From: Candidatus Bipolaricaulota bacterium
GTDB lineage: Bacteria > Bipolaricaulota > Bipolaricaulia > UBA7950 > UBA9294
Direction of reading: 5' to 3'
NCBI GenBank assembly: GCA_028277345.1
Contig: JANQGM010000019.1
Span: 1-64,000 of the forward strand
Length of the DNA: 64,000 bases
The stretch's first letter is position 1. Each line of letters opens with the position of its first letter. Below, piece by piece: positions 34,750-43,521 of the stretch. Both the position numbers and the translations under genes were made by a program. The notes beneath the pieces were generated by a model. It had not been told where the DNA came from and searched no databases. It worked only from the letters and a program-made list of their open reading frames with translations.

Positions 34750-36050
34750 TGACTGAACGTACGATGACCCATCCGAAGGTTCACTTGGCCAGCCTTGGTT
34801 GCGCCAAGAATCTCGTGGACTCCGAACGTTTGCTGGGACGCTTGGCAACCGCAGGAGCCATGGTCGGCGCCGCGCCCGAGGAAGCCGATATTCTCATCAT
34901 CAATACGTGCGGATTTATCGGGCCTGCTGTGGACGAGTCGTTGCAGACGATCCGAGACTATGGACACGTCAAGCGGCAAGCCGGAGGCAGGCGGTTGATC
35001 GTCATGGGATGTCTCGCTGAACGGGATGCTGGGCGCATTCGTTCCGAGCTGCCGGATGTCGATGTTGTGGTCGGACTCCACTCGGATGATGAGATTCTAC
35101 GTGCTTGTGGATTGGCGGTGACAGACTCCGATGACGAAGCGCGGCTTCTCTTGACGCCTCCGCACTCCGCGTATCTGCGCATTTCGGATGGCTGTGACAA
35201 CGGCTGTACGTACTGCACGATTCCGCTGATTCGCGGTCCGTTCCGCAGCCGTCCGCCACAGGTGATTCGTGAGGAAGCCCACAATCTTGCGGCCATGGGC
35301 GCACAGGAGCTTGTCATCATCGGGCAGGACACGACGTCCTACGGGCGCGACCGTGAAGACGGGATTCCGGTGCATCAGCTCTTGCGAGACCTGGCGGAGA
35401 TTGAGGGACCGGCGTGGTTGAGGCTGCTCTATACGCACCCCGCGCATTTCTCCGATGAACTTATCGACGAGTACGCGTCCAACAAGAAACTGTGTCCGTA
35501 CGTCGATCTCCCGTTACAGCATCTCAACGACGACGTTCTCCGTCGCATGGGGCGCGGAGTCTCACGTGACGATTGCCTGAAGCTGATCGAGCGGCTGAGA
35601 AAGAGAATCCCCGGCATCGCCATTCGGACGACCTTTATCGTCGGATTCCCTGGCGAGACGGACGCCCAATTCGAGGAGTTGCTGGCGTTGGTTCGAGAAC
35701 TCCGCTTCGAGCATCTGGGGGCCTTCGCCTATTCAAGAGAAGCGGGAACCGCGGCCCATGATTTCTCGGACCACCTTTCAGACACCGTTGTGGGAGAGCG
35801 CATTCGCCGACTCATGCTGGCACAGCAAGACATCGCCTTCGAGATGAACGAGGCCCAGATCGGCCGTACGATGGACCTTCTGCTCGACGAGCCGACGGAA
35901 GAGGATGACCTTTGGGTCGGCCGCACGCGGTTTCAAGCCCCTGATGTGGACAGCGTGACATTCGTTTCCGGCGAGGATCTTGACGTTGGGCGCATGGTCG
36001 AGGCCCGTATCGTCGGATCGAACGACTACGATTTGCTTGCCGAAGTCTAG
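34746..36050 (+). CDS. rimO: ribosomal protein uS12 methylthiotransferase
   Basis: 434 aa radical-SAM enzyme that adds a methylthio group to Asp88 (E. coli numbering) of ribosomal protein S12. The N-terminal UPF0004 domain has the three cysteines of its auxiliary cluster: VHLASLGCAKNLVDSERLLG, IINTCGFI and IVMGCLAER. The radical-SAM cluster is CDNGCTYCTIPLIRGPFRSRP (about 146-166). The C-terminal TRAM domain (about 370-434) binds the substrate. SLGCAKNLVDSE distinguishes RimO from MiaB. Its stop overlaps the stop of the opposite cat-like gene by 2-3 bases. Confidence 0.96.
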   Translation: MMTERTMTHPKVHLASLGCAKNLVDSERLLGRLATAGAMVGAAPEEADILIINTCGFIGPAVDESLQTIRDYGHVKRQAGGRRLIVMGCLAERDAGRIRSELPDVDVVVGLHSDDEILRACGLAVTDSDDEARLLLTPPHSAYLRISDGCDNGCTYCTIPLIRGPFRSRPPQVIREEAHNLAAMGAQELVIIGQDTTSYGRDREDGIPVHQLLRDLAEIEGPAWLRLLYTHPAHFSDELIDEYASNKKLCPYVDLPLQHLNDDVLRRMGRGVSRDDCLKLIERLRKRIPGIAIRTTFIVGFPGETDAQFEELLALVRELRFEHLGAFAYSREAGTAAHDFSDHLSDTVVGERIRRLMLAQQDIAFEMNEAQIGRTMDLLLDEPTEEDDLWVGRTRFQAPDVDSVTFVSGEDLDVGRMVEARIVGSNDYDLLAEV

Positions 36051-36727
36051 GTGCGCTCACGCGACATCGCGTCGCGAGGGGGCAGCCATTGATGCGCATC
36101 ATCCATGATCTTTTGGACTTCGGCATAGAACCGCCCCACATGTACGCCGTCGATCAACGCATGGTGGACCTGAACGTTCAACGGCAAAAGAATGCGGGCG
36201 CCTTCTGTCTTGTACTTCCCCCACGCGATCCGCGGTACGGAATCGGGGGCATGTGTCGGCGCGGCATGAAAGACGCCTGAGAAGTTGATCCACGGAAGGC
36301 CGGTTAGAAAGAGGAAGTCGTCTTGGTCGTCGAGGCTGTACATCGATGGAGCCGTTCTCGCATCTTCGATCCGTTGAGGCGCATCCGCGGCAAAGGTATC
36401 GAAGTCCGGAGCGAACGGGAAATTAACGAACCGAAACGCTTCGTCATCGTTCAGGACGATGATCGAGGGGTGAACGGTTTCAAACTCAACGACCTCATCG
36501 TTCCGGATGCGTTGACGGAACTCGGGCACTGCATTGGCGGCAGCGGCAATGGCGTACACGAGGCCGATGGTAAACCGTCCTCCTTTGGGCAAGCGCTCAC
36601 GATAGGCGGTGATGTCGACATCCGCCGTGATGCTGAAGTACGGAAAGCCAAACTGAAGGAACATCTCGAACTGTTCCCGACGTGGCCATGTCGATCGATC
36701 GATGACGCGATAGGGTCCTTCACTCAT
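36047..36727 (-). CDS. chloramphenicol acetyltransferase-like (CAT) family protein
   Basis: 226 aa from ATG 36727 (the longer frame to 36796 is unlikely). Length and fold match type A CATs (213-219 aa): the catalytic HHALIDGVHVGRFY (about 195-208) near the C-terminus, RQRIRNDEVVEFETVHPSIIV in the middle, and PWINFSGVFHAA. CAT enzymes acetylate the 3-hydroxyl of chloramphenicol, and related members have other acceptors. I infer CAT-type acyl transfer, not necessarily resistance. Six-residue details that separate true CAT from xenobiotic acyltransferases were not checked. The start lies eight bases after TAGGAT. Confidence 0.8.
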   Translation of the reverse strand: MSEGPYRVIDRSTWPRREQFEMFLQFGFPYFSITADVDITAYRERLPKGGRFTIGLVYAIAAAANAVPEFRQRIRNDEVVEFETVHPSIIVLNDDEAFRFVNFPFAPDFDTFAADAPQRIEDARTAPSMYSLDDQDDFLFLTGLPWINFSGVFHAAPTHAPDSVPRIAWGKYKTEGARILLPLNVQVHHALIDGVHVGRFYAEVQKIMDDAHQWLPPRDAMSRERT

Positions 36728-36735
36728 GATGTCGT

Positions 36736-36741
36736 ATCCTA
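36736..36741 (-). promoter_or_regulatory. candidate -10 box for the cat-like gene
   Basis: TAGGAT (minus strand), eight bases before ATG 36727, with no ribosome-binding site. TGGCGA 17 bp upstream is a poor -35. Confidence 0.35.
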
Positions 36742-36855
36742 GCCGGAGTGCGGCGCGATCGCCACACACATCGAGGCGTCTTCGCGGGGCGGCCACAGGC
36801 TCCTCACAGGGGCTTCATTCGGGAGTCACACACTGTGGACAAGGAGTGTGGTGGC

Positions 36856-37782
36856 GTGAAACGAAGAACGAAGTGGATCATCGGGGCGAGTCTTGGCGTT
36901 CCCGTTCTTCTTGTGGGCGGCCTGTTGCTCCTTCTTCAGTTGACGTCGCCGGATTCGGGTGCGCGCTTGGCCGACGTCGAGGTAAAGCGCCTTCCCGATG
37001 CCTGGATTGAGCCGGAGCCTGCTCAAGAACCGGCGACGGCGGAACCGCCGCCCGTTGAGCCCCCTGCCGAAGTCGTCGCTCCCCGTGCGCCGTCCTTGGA
37101 TTCGCTCAACCTTCCACTTTCCGGAACCTTGGTCATGGTGGGCGATGATCGTCCGTTTGGCGAGGAAGCCTTCCGGATCGAGCGCGACGCAGAGGGCGTG
37201 TCCTTGCGGGCGGAAGGCAAGTTTTGGTTCAAGGCATTGATCGCCACGATCACGCTGGCCTTCGATCAGACGTTGCAGTTCGATGAGCGACTGGAGCCGT
37301 CCGAATACGCGGCCACCTTCGACGCTCCGCTTGGGTTCGACCGGCAGTTTCAGGCGGAGTTCAACCCGGATCTTGCCGTGATCCGCTCAAAGGATGAGGT
37401 TCGCGAACTCCCCATCGACCGGACGCGGACGTTCATCTTGGGAACCTTCAGCACCTACGCGATGATCCCCCTGTTGTATCAACTGCGCGAATCCTTGGAA
37501 CCGGTTACCCTGGAAACGCTCGTGTTCGGCGGTCCACCCAACAGTCAGAACGATGATGAAGAGGGGCTTCCCGAACTACGCATCGAACAGCTCGACGATG
37601 GCGTCATCTCGTTTGATGGGGGAGACCTTCAGGTGTCGCGGTACCGGCTCTCTGGGAATATGGGCGCGATGACGTTGTATGCACGCGGCGCGGAGTTTCT
37701 CGGCCTCTATGCCGGAGATGACGAGGAGTCACTCTTCGTCTATCGCACCGATTACTTCAAAGAAGGGTTCGACATTCGCTAG
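36856..37782 (+). CDS. membrane-anchored protein with proline-rich linker (unknown)
   Basis: 308 aa from GTG 36856 (AAGGAG nine bases upstream). A basic start (VKRRTKW) is followed by one membrane helix (about 7-28, IIGASLGVPVLLVGGLLLLLQL). A Pro/Glu-rich linker comes next (EPAQEPATAEPPPVEPPAE, about 54-72). An extracytoplasmic beta-rich domain from about 95 has repeated hydrophobic strands. Its folding region FWFKALIATITLAFDQTLQFDERLEPSEYAATFD alternates as in lipoprotein-carrier-like folds. No known family. The layout of helix, spacer and beta domain suggests an envelope-anchored binding protein. Confidence 0.65.
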   Translation: MKRRTKWIIGASLGVPVLLVGGLLLLLQLTSPDSGARLADVEVKRLPDAWIEPEPAQEPATAEPPPVEPPAEVVAPRAPSLDSLNLPLSGTLVMVGDDRPFGEEAFRIERDAEGVSLRAEGKFWFKALIATITLAFDQTLQFDERLEPSEYAATFDAPLGFDRQFQAEFNPDLAVIRSKDEVRELPIDRTRTFILGTFSTYAMIPLLYQLRESLEPVTLETLVFGGPPNSQNDDEEGLPELRIEQLDDGVISFDGGDLQVSRYRLSGNMGAMTLYARGAEFLGLYAGDDEESLFVYRTDYFKEGFDIR

Positions 37783-37856
37783 CTAGTCGCCGGTCGATCC
37801 TCGGTCTGGATGAGGCGGCGCGGTTCGGTGGAGGCAAAGTTCTTGATCATCGGGGG

Positions 37857-38354
37857 CTAGTTGCCGTTGGCGTTTCGAAGGGTGAGTTCCATAATCGGAT
37901 TGTCTTCACGGGTTCGGAGACTGAATCCAAGCTCTTCGTACAAGGCGCGGCCTTCGGGCGATGCATGAAGGCTGACGTTGGAGATGCCCTCCTTTTGGAT
38001 GATGTCGAGGGCGAGGTGCATGAGCTTTCGAGCGATGCCCTGTCTTCGATAGGCGGGCAAGGTGATCAGGTTCATGAGATAGGCGTGCTTGCCTGTGGGA
38101 TTGAAGGGGGACGGCGGGGTGCTGTGAATGACCCATCCGATGCTGGCAATCGGCACTCCATCGACATCGGCAAGCCACGCACGGAAGTTGCCTGACGGAA
38201 GCTGCTCCGCGAAGTAGGCGCGCATCGGTTCGATCGCGGCATCCAACTCAGGGCCTACGATTCCCATGGCCTCAAACATGGCGAGGCGAAGCTGGAGAAG
38301 GGCGTCGAGGTCGGCCGGCGTGGCTGCGCGATACACTGGCGTGGTCTTACTCAT
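37857..38354 (-). CDS. GNAT-family N-acetyltransferase
   Basis: 165 aa. Core motif A: YLMNLITLPAYRRQGIARKLMHLALDII (about 92-119), with the RRQGIA CoA-binding loop. Motif B is VSLHASPEGRALYEELGFSLR, with ASPEGRALYEELGF typical of small-molecule GNATs. The N-terminus PVYRAATPADLDALLQLRLAMFEAM is the usual beta1-alpha1. The start overlaps the end of the upstream methyltransferase by 8 bases, so the two are in one transcript. Substrate unknown. Confidence 0.88.
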   Translation of the reverse strand: MSKTTPVYRAATPADLDALLQLRLAMFEAMGIVGPELDAAIEPMRAYFAEQLPSGNFRAWLADVDGVPIASIGWVIHSTPPSPFNPTGKHAYLMNLITLPAYRRQGIARKLMHLALDIIQKEGISNVSLHASPEGRALYEELGFSLRTREDNPIMELTLRNANGN

Positions 38355-39054
38355 GGGGCCTCACGCCAAGATACAACCCGCGTCCGGTGATTCCCTTTGG
38401 ATCATGGGTTACATCGAGCCCCGCTGCTTCGAATGCCGATGTCATGTCCTGAACCGTGAACAGCCCCATCTCGTGGTGTTCGACGACATGGCGGGTTCCT
38501 TCTGGCGTTCCGATCAAATGATGCAGGTCGAACACCGACCGCCCGTTCCGCGTCTCGCTCGTGTTGATGCGGGCGATTTTGAGTTCGGGCTCGTCGACAA
38601 GCAGGGCGTGGACGGTTCCCGGCTTCCACATCTCGGGGGTAAGCCACGGCTCAATGATAAGTAGGCCGTTCGACCTGAGATGATTCGCCATGGTGGAGAG
38701 CGCCAGCTTGAGATCCGCGATCGACGCCATGTACCCGATCGCGCTGAAGAGGCAGGTGATGACATCGAATCGATCGGACAGATCGAACGTTCGCATATCG
38801 CTGCAGTGAAACGGGATTCCAGGGTTCCGTCGTTTGGCAAGCTCTAGGAGTTCGGGGGACAGGTCGAGGCCTTCAGCATGAAACGAGGCTGATAGATGCT
38901 CCACGTGCCGGCCCGTTCCGCAGGCGACATCGAGGAGCCGCTGATCGGGCGTAGCGTTGTGACGAAGAATGCACGCTTTGATCGCGTCCGCTTCGGCATG
39001 GTAATCCTTGAATGCGTAGATGAGGTCGTAATATTGCGCCATCTCAGTGTGCAT
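38347..39054 (-). CDS. class I SAM-dependent methyltransferase (DesVI/TylM1-like)
   Basis: 235 aa from ATG 39054 (AAGGAG five bases upstream). MAQYYDLIYAFKDYHAEAD opens as in sugar N,N-dimethyltransferases of the DesVI/TylM1 type. Motif I is LLDVACGTGRHVEHLS (about 41-56), followed by EGLDLSPELLELAKRR and FDVITCLFSAIGYM. A C-terminal insertion folds over the active site: GTVHALLVDEPELKIARINTSETRNGRSVFDLHHLIGTPEG. The true acceptor is not known. It lies in one transcript with a GNAT, which is common in modification of small amines. Confidence 0.85.
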   Translation of the reverse strand: MHTEMAQYYDLIYAFKDYHAEADAIKACILRHNATPDQRLLDVACGTGRHVEHLSASFHAEGLDLSPELLELAKRRNPGIPFHCSDMRTFDLSDRFDVITCLFSAIGYMASIADLKLALSTMANHLRSNGLLIIEPWLTPEMWKPGTVHALLVDEPELKIARINTSETRNGRSVFDLHHLIGTPEGTRHVVEHHEMGLFTVQDMTSAFEAAGLDVTHDPKGITGRGLYLGVRPHE

Positions 39055-39189
39055 GTTGTCTCCTTGAAGCGATACCGGCGATGATGGTAGCGATCTCGTG
39101 CGATGACCGCAAAACAGTGACGCCATTGAGTCTCAAGGATGCGTTGCGCAAAGGCATCGAGATGAGTAGCCTAGCTGAAGGAGGCCGTG

Positions 39190-40167
39190 GTGCATCGAAG
39201 GGACCCAAGGGAAGAGCCGGAGCTCGTGGCGAAGTACGAACCCTTGGCGCGCAAGGCGCTGAAGACGTACGGATTGGAGGACGCCGAGCTGCGCTTCCTC
39301 GGACAACGTGCGAACGTCGTTTTTCGCGTTCAAAGCGAGGAGGGACGCTGGGCGCTTCGAATCTGTGATCCTGAGCGCGATCACTCCGCGCTCATGCGCG
39401 AATTGTTGTGGTTGGTCGCCTTGGCCAGAGATACTGATTTGCGCGTTCCCGAACCCGTCATGACGCGTTCGGGCGACCTCTTCCGAAGCATCTCCATTCA
39501 GGGGCTCTCGGGGTTTCGCGCCTGCGTTCTTTTCCGCTGGGTCGTGGGGCAATTCGAGGACGAACCGTCCGTGGATCAGCTCCGTTCTGTTGGCGAATTC
39601 TCCGCCCGATTGCACCGTCATGCGGAGACATTTCGCTGGCCGGACGAGCTGACGGATGAGATCGGTCCGATGGACGCCATCGATGCGATGGTTTCTCGAT
39701 CGACGTTGAAAACGCACTACGCGGATGACGAGACGAGGTTGTTGCTCGACACCCTTGGCCCAATTCAGGCGAGGTTGAGATCCCTAGGCACCGGCACATC
39801 CACATACGGCGTCATTCATGGAGACCTTCACCACGCCAACTATCTGTTTGATCATGACGCTGTTGGTGCGATCGATTTTGAGTGCGTACGGAAAGGACAC
39901 TATGCCTACGATGTGGCGACCGTCTTAAACGCGCTTCGCCGCCGGCCGGATTATGAAGCGCTTCAGCAGGCCTTTGTTGAAGGGTATTCGTCCATTCGGA
40001 AGCTCCCCTGTGCGTTGAACGTCCATCTGACGGCGTTGGACATGGTGCGCGAACTGTCGATCGTCGCTTGGATTCTTGCTATCCCTCGTCTACAGTTGGA
40101 GAACTGGGCGCAGGAACGTCTGACATCTGCGATTGCTCATGCGCGTCGCTTTCTTAAGGAGGAATGA
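39190..40167 (+). CDS. aminoglycoside phosphotransferase-family kinase
   Basis: 325 aa; GTG 39190 is chosen because AAGGAGG is about five bases upstream (GTG 39187 is directly before it). The APH/choline-kinase fold is clear: the ATP-binding lobe (LRFLGQRANVVFRVQSEEGRWALRICDP), then the catalytic loop YGVIHGDLHHANYLFD with the Asp-His-Asn motif, and the magnesium motif AIDFECVRKGHYAYDVATVL. It phosphorylates a hydroxyl on a small substrate. Aminoglycoside resistance, homoserine kinase or choline kinase are all possible, so no symbol is given. It is a single gene divergent from the methyltransferase operon. Confidence 0.85.
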   Translation: MHRRDPREEPELVAKYEPLARKALKTYGLEDAELRFLGQRANVVFRVQSEEGRWALRICDPERDHSALMRELLWLVALARDTDLRVPEPVMTRSGDLFRSISIQGLSGFRACVLFRWVVGQFEDEPSVDQLRSVGEFSARLHRHAETFRWPDELTDEIGPMDAIDAMVSRSTLKTHYADDETRLLLDTLGPIQARLRSLGTGTSTYGVIHGDLHHANYLFDHDAVGAIDFECVRKGHYAYDVATVLNALRRRPDYEALQQAFVEGYSSIRKLPCALNVHLTALDMVRELSIVAWILAIPRLQLENWAQERLTSAIAHARRFLKEE

Positions 40168-40175
40168 GGAATGAA

Positions 40176-40286
40176 ACCGGGCCGCGGGGGGCGGCCCGGT
40201 CTCGGAAAACGGGGGTAGAGGGAGCCTGCTGCTTCCACGGAGGCAGCAGCCTCTGCCTTCGAAGCCGCGGTTCGATCGAACCGCGG
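40176..40286. terminator. triple hairpin terminator region
   Basis: Hairpin 1 (40176-40200): ACCGGGCCGC / GCGGCCCGGT, 10 bp, with a GGGGG loop. Hairpin 2 (about 40223-40252): imperfect GCCTGCTGC / GCAGCAG. Hairpin 3 (40265-40286): perfect 22-bp palindrome CCGCGGTTCGATCGAACCGC plus GG. They separate the kinase gene (plus) from the LolA-like gene (minus), whose stop is 11 bases from hairpin 3. Confidence 0.7.
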
Positions 40287-40296
40287 TGTGAGGGTG

Positions 40297-41124
40297 CTAT
40301 TCTTGGTCGAACCCCCAGAGTGCGGGATCGAGTTCCGACAAGTTATCCGGCAAGAAGGTATCTGCGGCGATCTCCGAATCCGGACGTCGCTGTTCAAGAA
40401 TCGTGATCGTCGTCGTACTGCCGTCGGAATGATTCTCAGCCAGCATCTCGTGGGCGGTCAACTTGCCCTCGAACTCGCCGAGGACCAACACATCCATCGT
40501 GCTGTCAAGATTGCCGAGATCGTTGTAGGACTCCAACTTCAGCATGATGAGGAATTCCTTATCAATCCAAAGGATCGATCGCGGGTTGTCCACATCGGCG
40601 TCCGGCTTGGCCGTCGACTCGATCACGTAGGCTGTCCTCGTCACATCGCCGATGATGACATCCTCTTCCCCGAGCAGGACGGCGTCGTAGTCGGCGCGTC
40701 CTTCGCGATCTCCAAGATCGGAGTAGGACAACGCACTTCCAGCGAAACTGCCTCCTCGCTCTTCTTCGGAGACGAGTTCTTTGGCGATTCCGATGAACGG
40801 CAGGTAAAGCCAAAGCCGCGCGTCTTCGTCGTCATCCTCCGAATCGATCGTCAGAAAGATCGTCCCAGCTACATCGGCAGGCTCGATGAAGTAGATGAGT
40901 GAGTGATCGGGGATGGCCAGCGAACCGAACAGATTGGATCCGGTCGTGCCGTCGCCATAGACGTTGTCGAACCGAATGATCGACACCATGCTGCCTTCGG
41001 CGAGGGCGTCCGCTTCGGCGTCCACCCAATCAAGAATTTCATCTGCAGTTTGCGCGAACGTTCCGAACCCGATTAGGGCGAGTGCGGCCAACGTCATTCC
41101 TAGTGCAACGCATTTACGAATCAT
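40297..41124 (-). CDS. LolA-like outer-membrane lipoprotein-sorting protein (COG2834 type)
   Basis: 275 aa, signal peptide about 1-25 (LAALALIGFGTFA). The mature part matches the DUF4292/COG2834 LolA-like fold found beside HAE3 RND pumps. It has TADEILDWVDAEADALAEGS, then FGSLAIPDHSLIYFIEP, EDARLWLYLPFIGIAKELVSEEE and FAGSALSYSDL. The repeated R/K-x-x-x-W/Y-L-Y strand pattern is typical. Family knowledge: such proteins probably carry lipid or hydrophobic cargo for the pump. It is the last gene of the GbsR-RND operon (30 bases after the RND gene). Confidence 0.85.
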   Translation of the reverse strand: MIRKCVALGMTLAALALIGFGTFAQTADEILDWVDAEADALAEGSMVSIIRFDNVYGDGTTGSNLFGSLAIPDHSLIYFIEPADVAGTIFLTIDSEDDDEDARLWLYLPFIGIAKELVSEEERGGSFAGSALSYSDLGDREGRADYDAVLLGEEDVIIGDVTRTAYVIESTAKPDADVDNPRSILWIDKEFLIMLKLESYNDLGNLDSTMDVLVLGEFEGKLTAHEMLAENHSDGSTTTITILEQRRPDSEIAADTFLPDNLSELDPALWGFDQE

Positions 41125-41154
41125 TCCATGCCTCCTTCAATTGATATACCCTGG

Positions 41155-43521
41155 TTAGTTTGATACGTTCTTTTTTGAAGCCCCCGACCGTTCCCAGGCT
41201 GCGCGTGACAGGAATTTCGGTTTCCATTGCACGAGGATGGCCGGGATAATCGAGATCGCTGAAAGCGCGCTCACGCCCATCGTCAAGGCAATCTGCCAAC
41301 CGAAGGTCCGGATGCCCTTGAACGATGCGAAGATAAGGATGAAGAATCCCAACGCTACGGTGAGGGCGTTGTACGTGATCCCACGTCCGGTCGTCTGGAT
41401 CGTCGCTTGTAGTGCGCGCTCCGCCTTCTGATCCTTGCGGTATTCACTGCGGAAGCGCGAAATGAAGTGGATCGAATAGTCCACGCCGATTCCAACCGCA
41501 ACGACGGAAACCATCAGCGTCATGATATCGAGGGGTTGTCCGGTGTAGGCCATGATCCCCATGGAGAAGGTGACGGTTAGGATGAGGGGAATCGCGGCAA
41601 TGAGGCCAGCTACGACCGATCCCATGAACAGCATGACGAGGAGGGCGACTGCGGCGATCGTCGTCACAAGACCGGCCATCTGGCTTTGTGTCATTTGGGT
41701 GAACATGCGGTTCATCAGCACTGTGGTGCCGACCATCCGGACCTGCAGATCGCTATCGGCTGGGAACATCTCATCCAAGTACTCCTGAACCAGCTCCGCG
41801 AGCCGTGAGACGTTTGCGGAGGACCCCATTTGATACATGCCGGTGACTGTTCCTGCAGAAAAGTCTCCTAGGGCCATATCTCCGAGATCCCCTCCCTGAA
41901 AGGTGAATAGGAGCAGGAGCTGCGAAATGATGCTTCTTTGGTCCGGGATGGCATAGAAGGCGGGATCATCGGCATTGAACTTCTGGTTCATCTGGCGAAC
42001 GAGTGTCGTGAGCGAGAAGGTCTTGTTAACGCCGTTGGCGAGCAAGAACTCCTCTAACTCCAACATGGCATTGAGCACTTCGGGGTCCTTCAATCCATCT
42101 CGGACACCGGTATCGAATTCGACCATGACACTGACTTCGCCGGAGAAGTACTCCCCAACGAAATCGAGAATCTTGATAGCCTCATGATCCTTGCCAAGGA
42201 ATTCCTCATTCGATGTCTCGACTCGGAGGTTCGGAACTCCGACCGCCATGACGGCGAGGATGATGACTGCGAGGACCAGTACAAGGCGTCGGTGTCGATT
42301 GATTGTGCGCTCGAAGGCGAGTAGTACGCGCGTGAGTGGGCGCAGCCCCTTGTTAATGTTGCGAACCCTCGGCCGCTTCAGTAATGCGAGAACTGCAGGG
42401 ATCAATACGAGCGAGAACACCATTGCAGCGACCACTCCAACTGCAACAACAATCCCGAGATGCTGCTGAGGAACGAGATAGGCTGCCAGTAGTGAGAGGA
42501 ATCCGGTGGCTGTCGTAAGCGACGTCATGACGACCGGGCCCTTCATCTCTTGCATGGTATTGAGGATAACCTCTCGTTTCACAGCTTTCCGTTCTTTCTT
42601 GGAGAGGCCGTTTTTGGGATCCAGTTTGTCCCCAAACCGTGTCACTTCCTCGTTGTAACGGTTGAGTACATGGATGGCGTCAGCGATGCCGATTGCCAGA
42701 AGCATGATCGGAGCAATGAACGACATCATAGTCATGGGCATGCCGAACAGAGACATTGCACCCATCGCAACGACAACGGAAAGTAAAACGATGGCAACCG
42801 GGATGAGAATGCCCCGAATGGTCATGAAGCTGGCAAATAGGAGGAAGACCATGACGAGGAGCGCGAGCGGGAAGAGTAGAGACGTATCGCCCTCCATCTC
42901 CTCAGCCATGATGCTGTCGTAGTAGGCGTCTCCGTAGATGTAAAACTCGTCGTTGTTTCCTCGATTTGCATCAACAATGGCGACAACATCCGGTGTAATG
43001 CCATATTCGTCTGCCCCCACTTCGAGCTCGAGGTTGATGAGCGCGGCTTGGCCACTCTCGCTGACGACGCCGCCGATGAGGTTCTCATCAGCCATCAGTC
43101 TTGAACGGAAGATCTCCATCTCCTCGGGGGTCTCAGGCGTTGCGCCACCAGGGGCTGCCTTGCGAACGCTAAGCGCGGTCTCGGTGCCAACAATCGTCTG
43201 GGAGTTCAGCGGAGTGGAGATCGTCTTGATGCCAGGGATCGCCTCGAATTGATCGGTCATTTGTTCAATCTTCTGAAGCGTTGTCTGGTTGAAGATCCCG
43301 TCCTCATTGAACAGCATGACCATGATGCCCCACGATCGGCCATAACGTTCTTCGGCTTCATCCATCAGCACGATGATGGGATCGTCATCTTTCAGAAACT
43401 CGCGGAAGTCCGTCTCCGTTTGCAGGTTTGTCATGGGCCAGAAGAGCCCGGCGGCAAGCACAAGCGTTGCGGCGATCGTCCAAATGGGGTGATCGACCGC
43501 AAAGCGAATCAATCGATTCAT
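41155..43521 (-). CDS. RND exporter of the HAE3/MMPL family
   Basis: 788 aa from ATG 43521. Twelve membrane helices in the usual RND pattern: a helix at the N-terminus, a first large periplasmic loop (about 40-210), then a helix bundle, and the second half repeating. Key segments: DFREFLKDDDPIIVLMDEAEERYG, FIAPIMLLAIGIADAIHVLNRYNEEV and VSVVAVGIGVDYSIHFISRF. The last two are the conserved helix with Asp residues that bind protons. HAE3 proteins transport lipids, hopanoids or hydrophobic compounds. Cargo is unknown. It is coupled to the LolA-like gene and to a small secreted protein. Confidence 0.93.
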   Translation of the reverse strand: MNRLIRFAVDHPIWTIAATLVLAAGLFWPMTNLQTETDFREFLKDDDPIIVLMDEAEERYGRSWGIMVMLFNEDGIFNQTTLQKIEQMTDQFEAIPGIKTISTPLNSQTIVGTETALSVRKAAPGGATPETPEEMEIFRSRLMADENLIGGVVSESGQAALINLELEVGADEYGITPDVVAIVDANRGNNDEFYIYGDAYYDSIMAEEMEGDTSLLFPLALLVMVFLLFASFMTIRGILIPVAIVLLSVVVAMGAMSLFGMPMTMMSFIAPIMLLAIGIADAIHVLNRYNEEVTRFGDKLDPKNGLSKKERKAVKREVILNTMQEMKGPVVMTSLTTATGFLSLLAAYLVPQQHLGIVVAVGVVAAMVFSLVLIPAVLALLKRPRVRNINKGLRPLTRVLLAFERTINRHRRLVLVLAVIILAVMAVGVPNLRVETSNEEFLGKDHEAIKILDFVGEYFSGEVSVMVEFDTGVRDGLKDPEVLNAMLELEEFLLANGVNKTFSLTTLVRQMNQKFNADDPAFYAIPDQRSIISQLLLLFTFQGGDLGDMALGDFSAGTVTGMYQMGSSANVSRLAELVQEYLDEMFPADSDLQVRMVGTTVLMNRMFTQMTQSQMAGLVTTIAAVALLVMLFMGSVVAGLIAAIPLILTVTFSMGIMAYTGQPLDIMTLMVSVVAVGIGVDYSIHFISRFRSEYRKDQKAERALQATIQTTGRGITYNALTVALGFFILIFASFKGIRTFGWQIALTMGVSALSAISIIPAILVQWKPKFLSRAAWERSGASKKNVSN

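Noticed and set aside
39060-39190. GCAAAG motif upstream of the kinase gene suggesting a second c-di-GMP riboswitch
   Set aside because: There is no GAAA tetraloop stem, no GGACGCAAAG and no closing P1; similarity is one short word.
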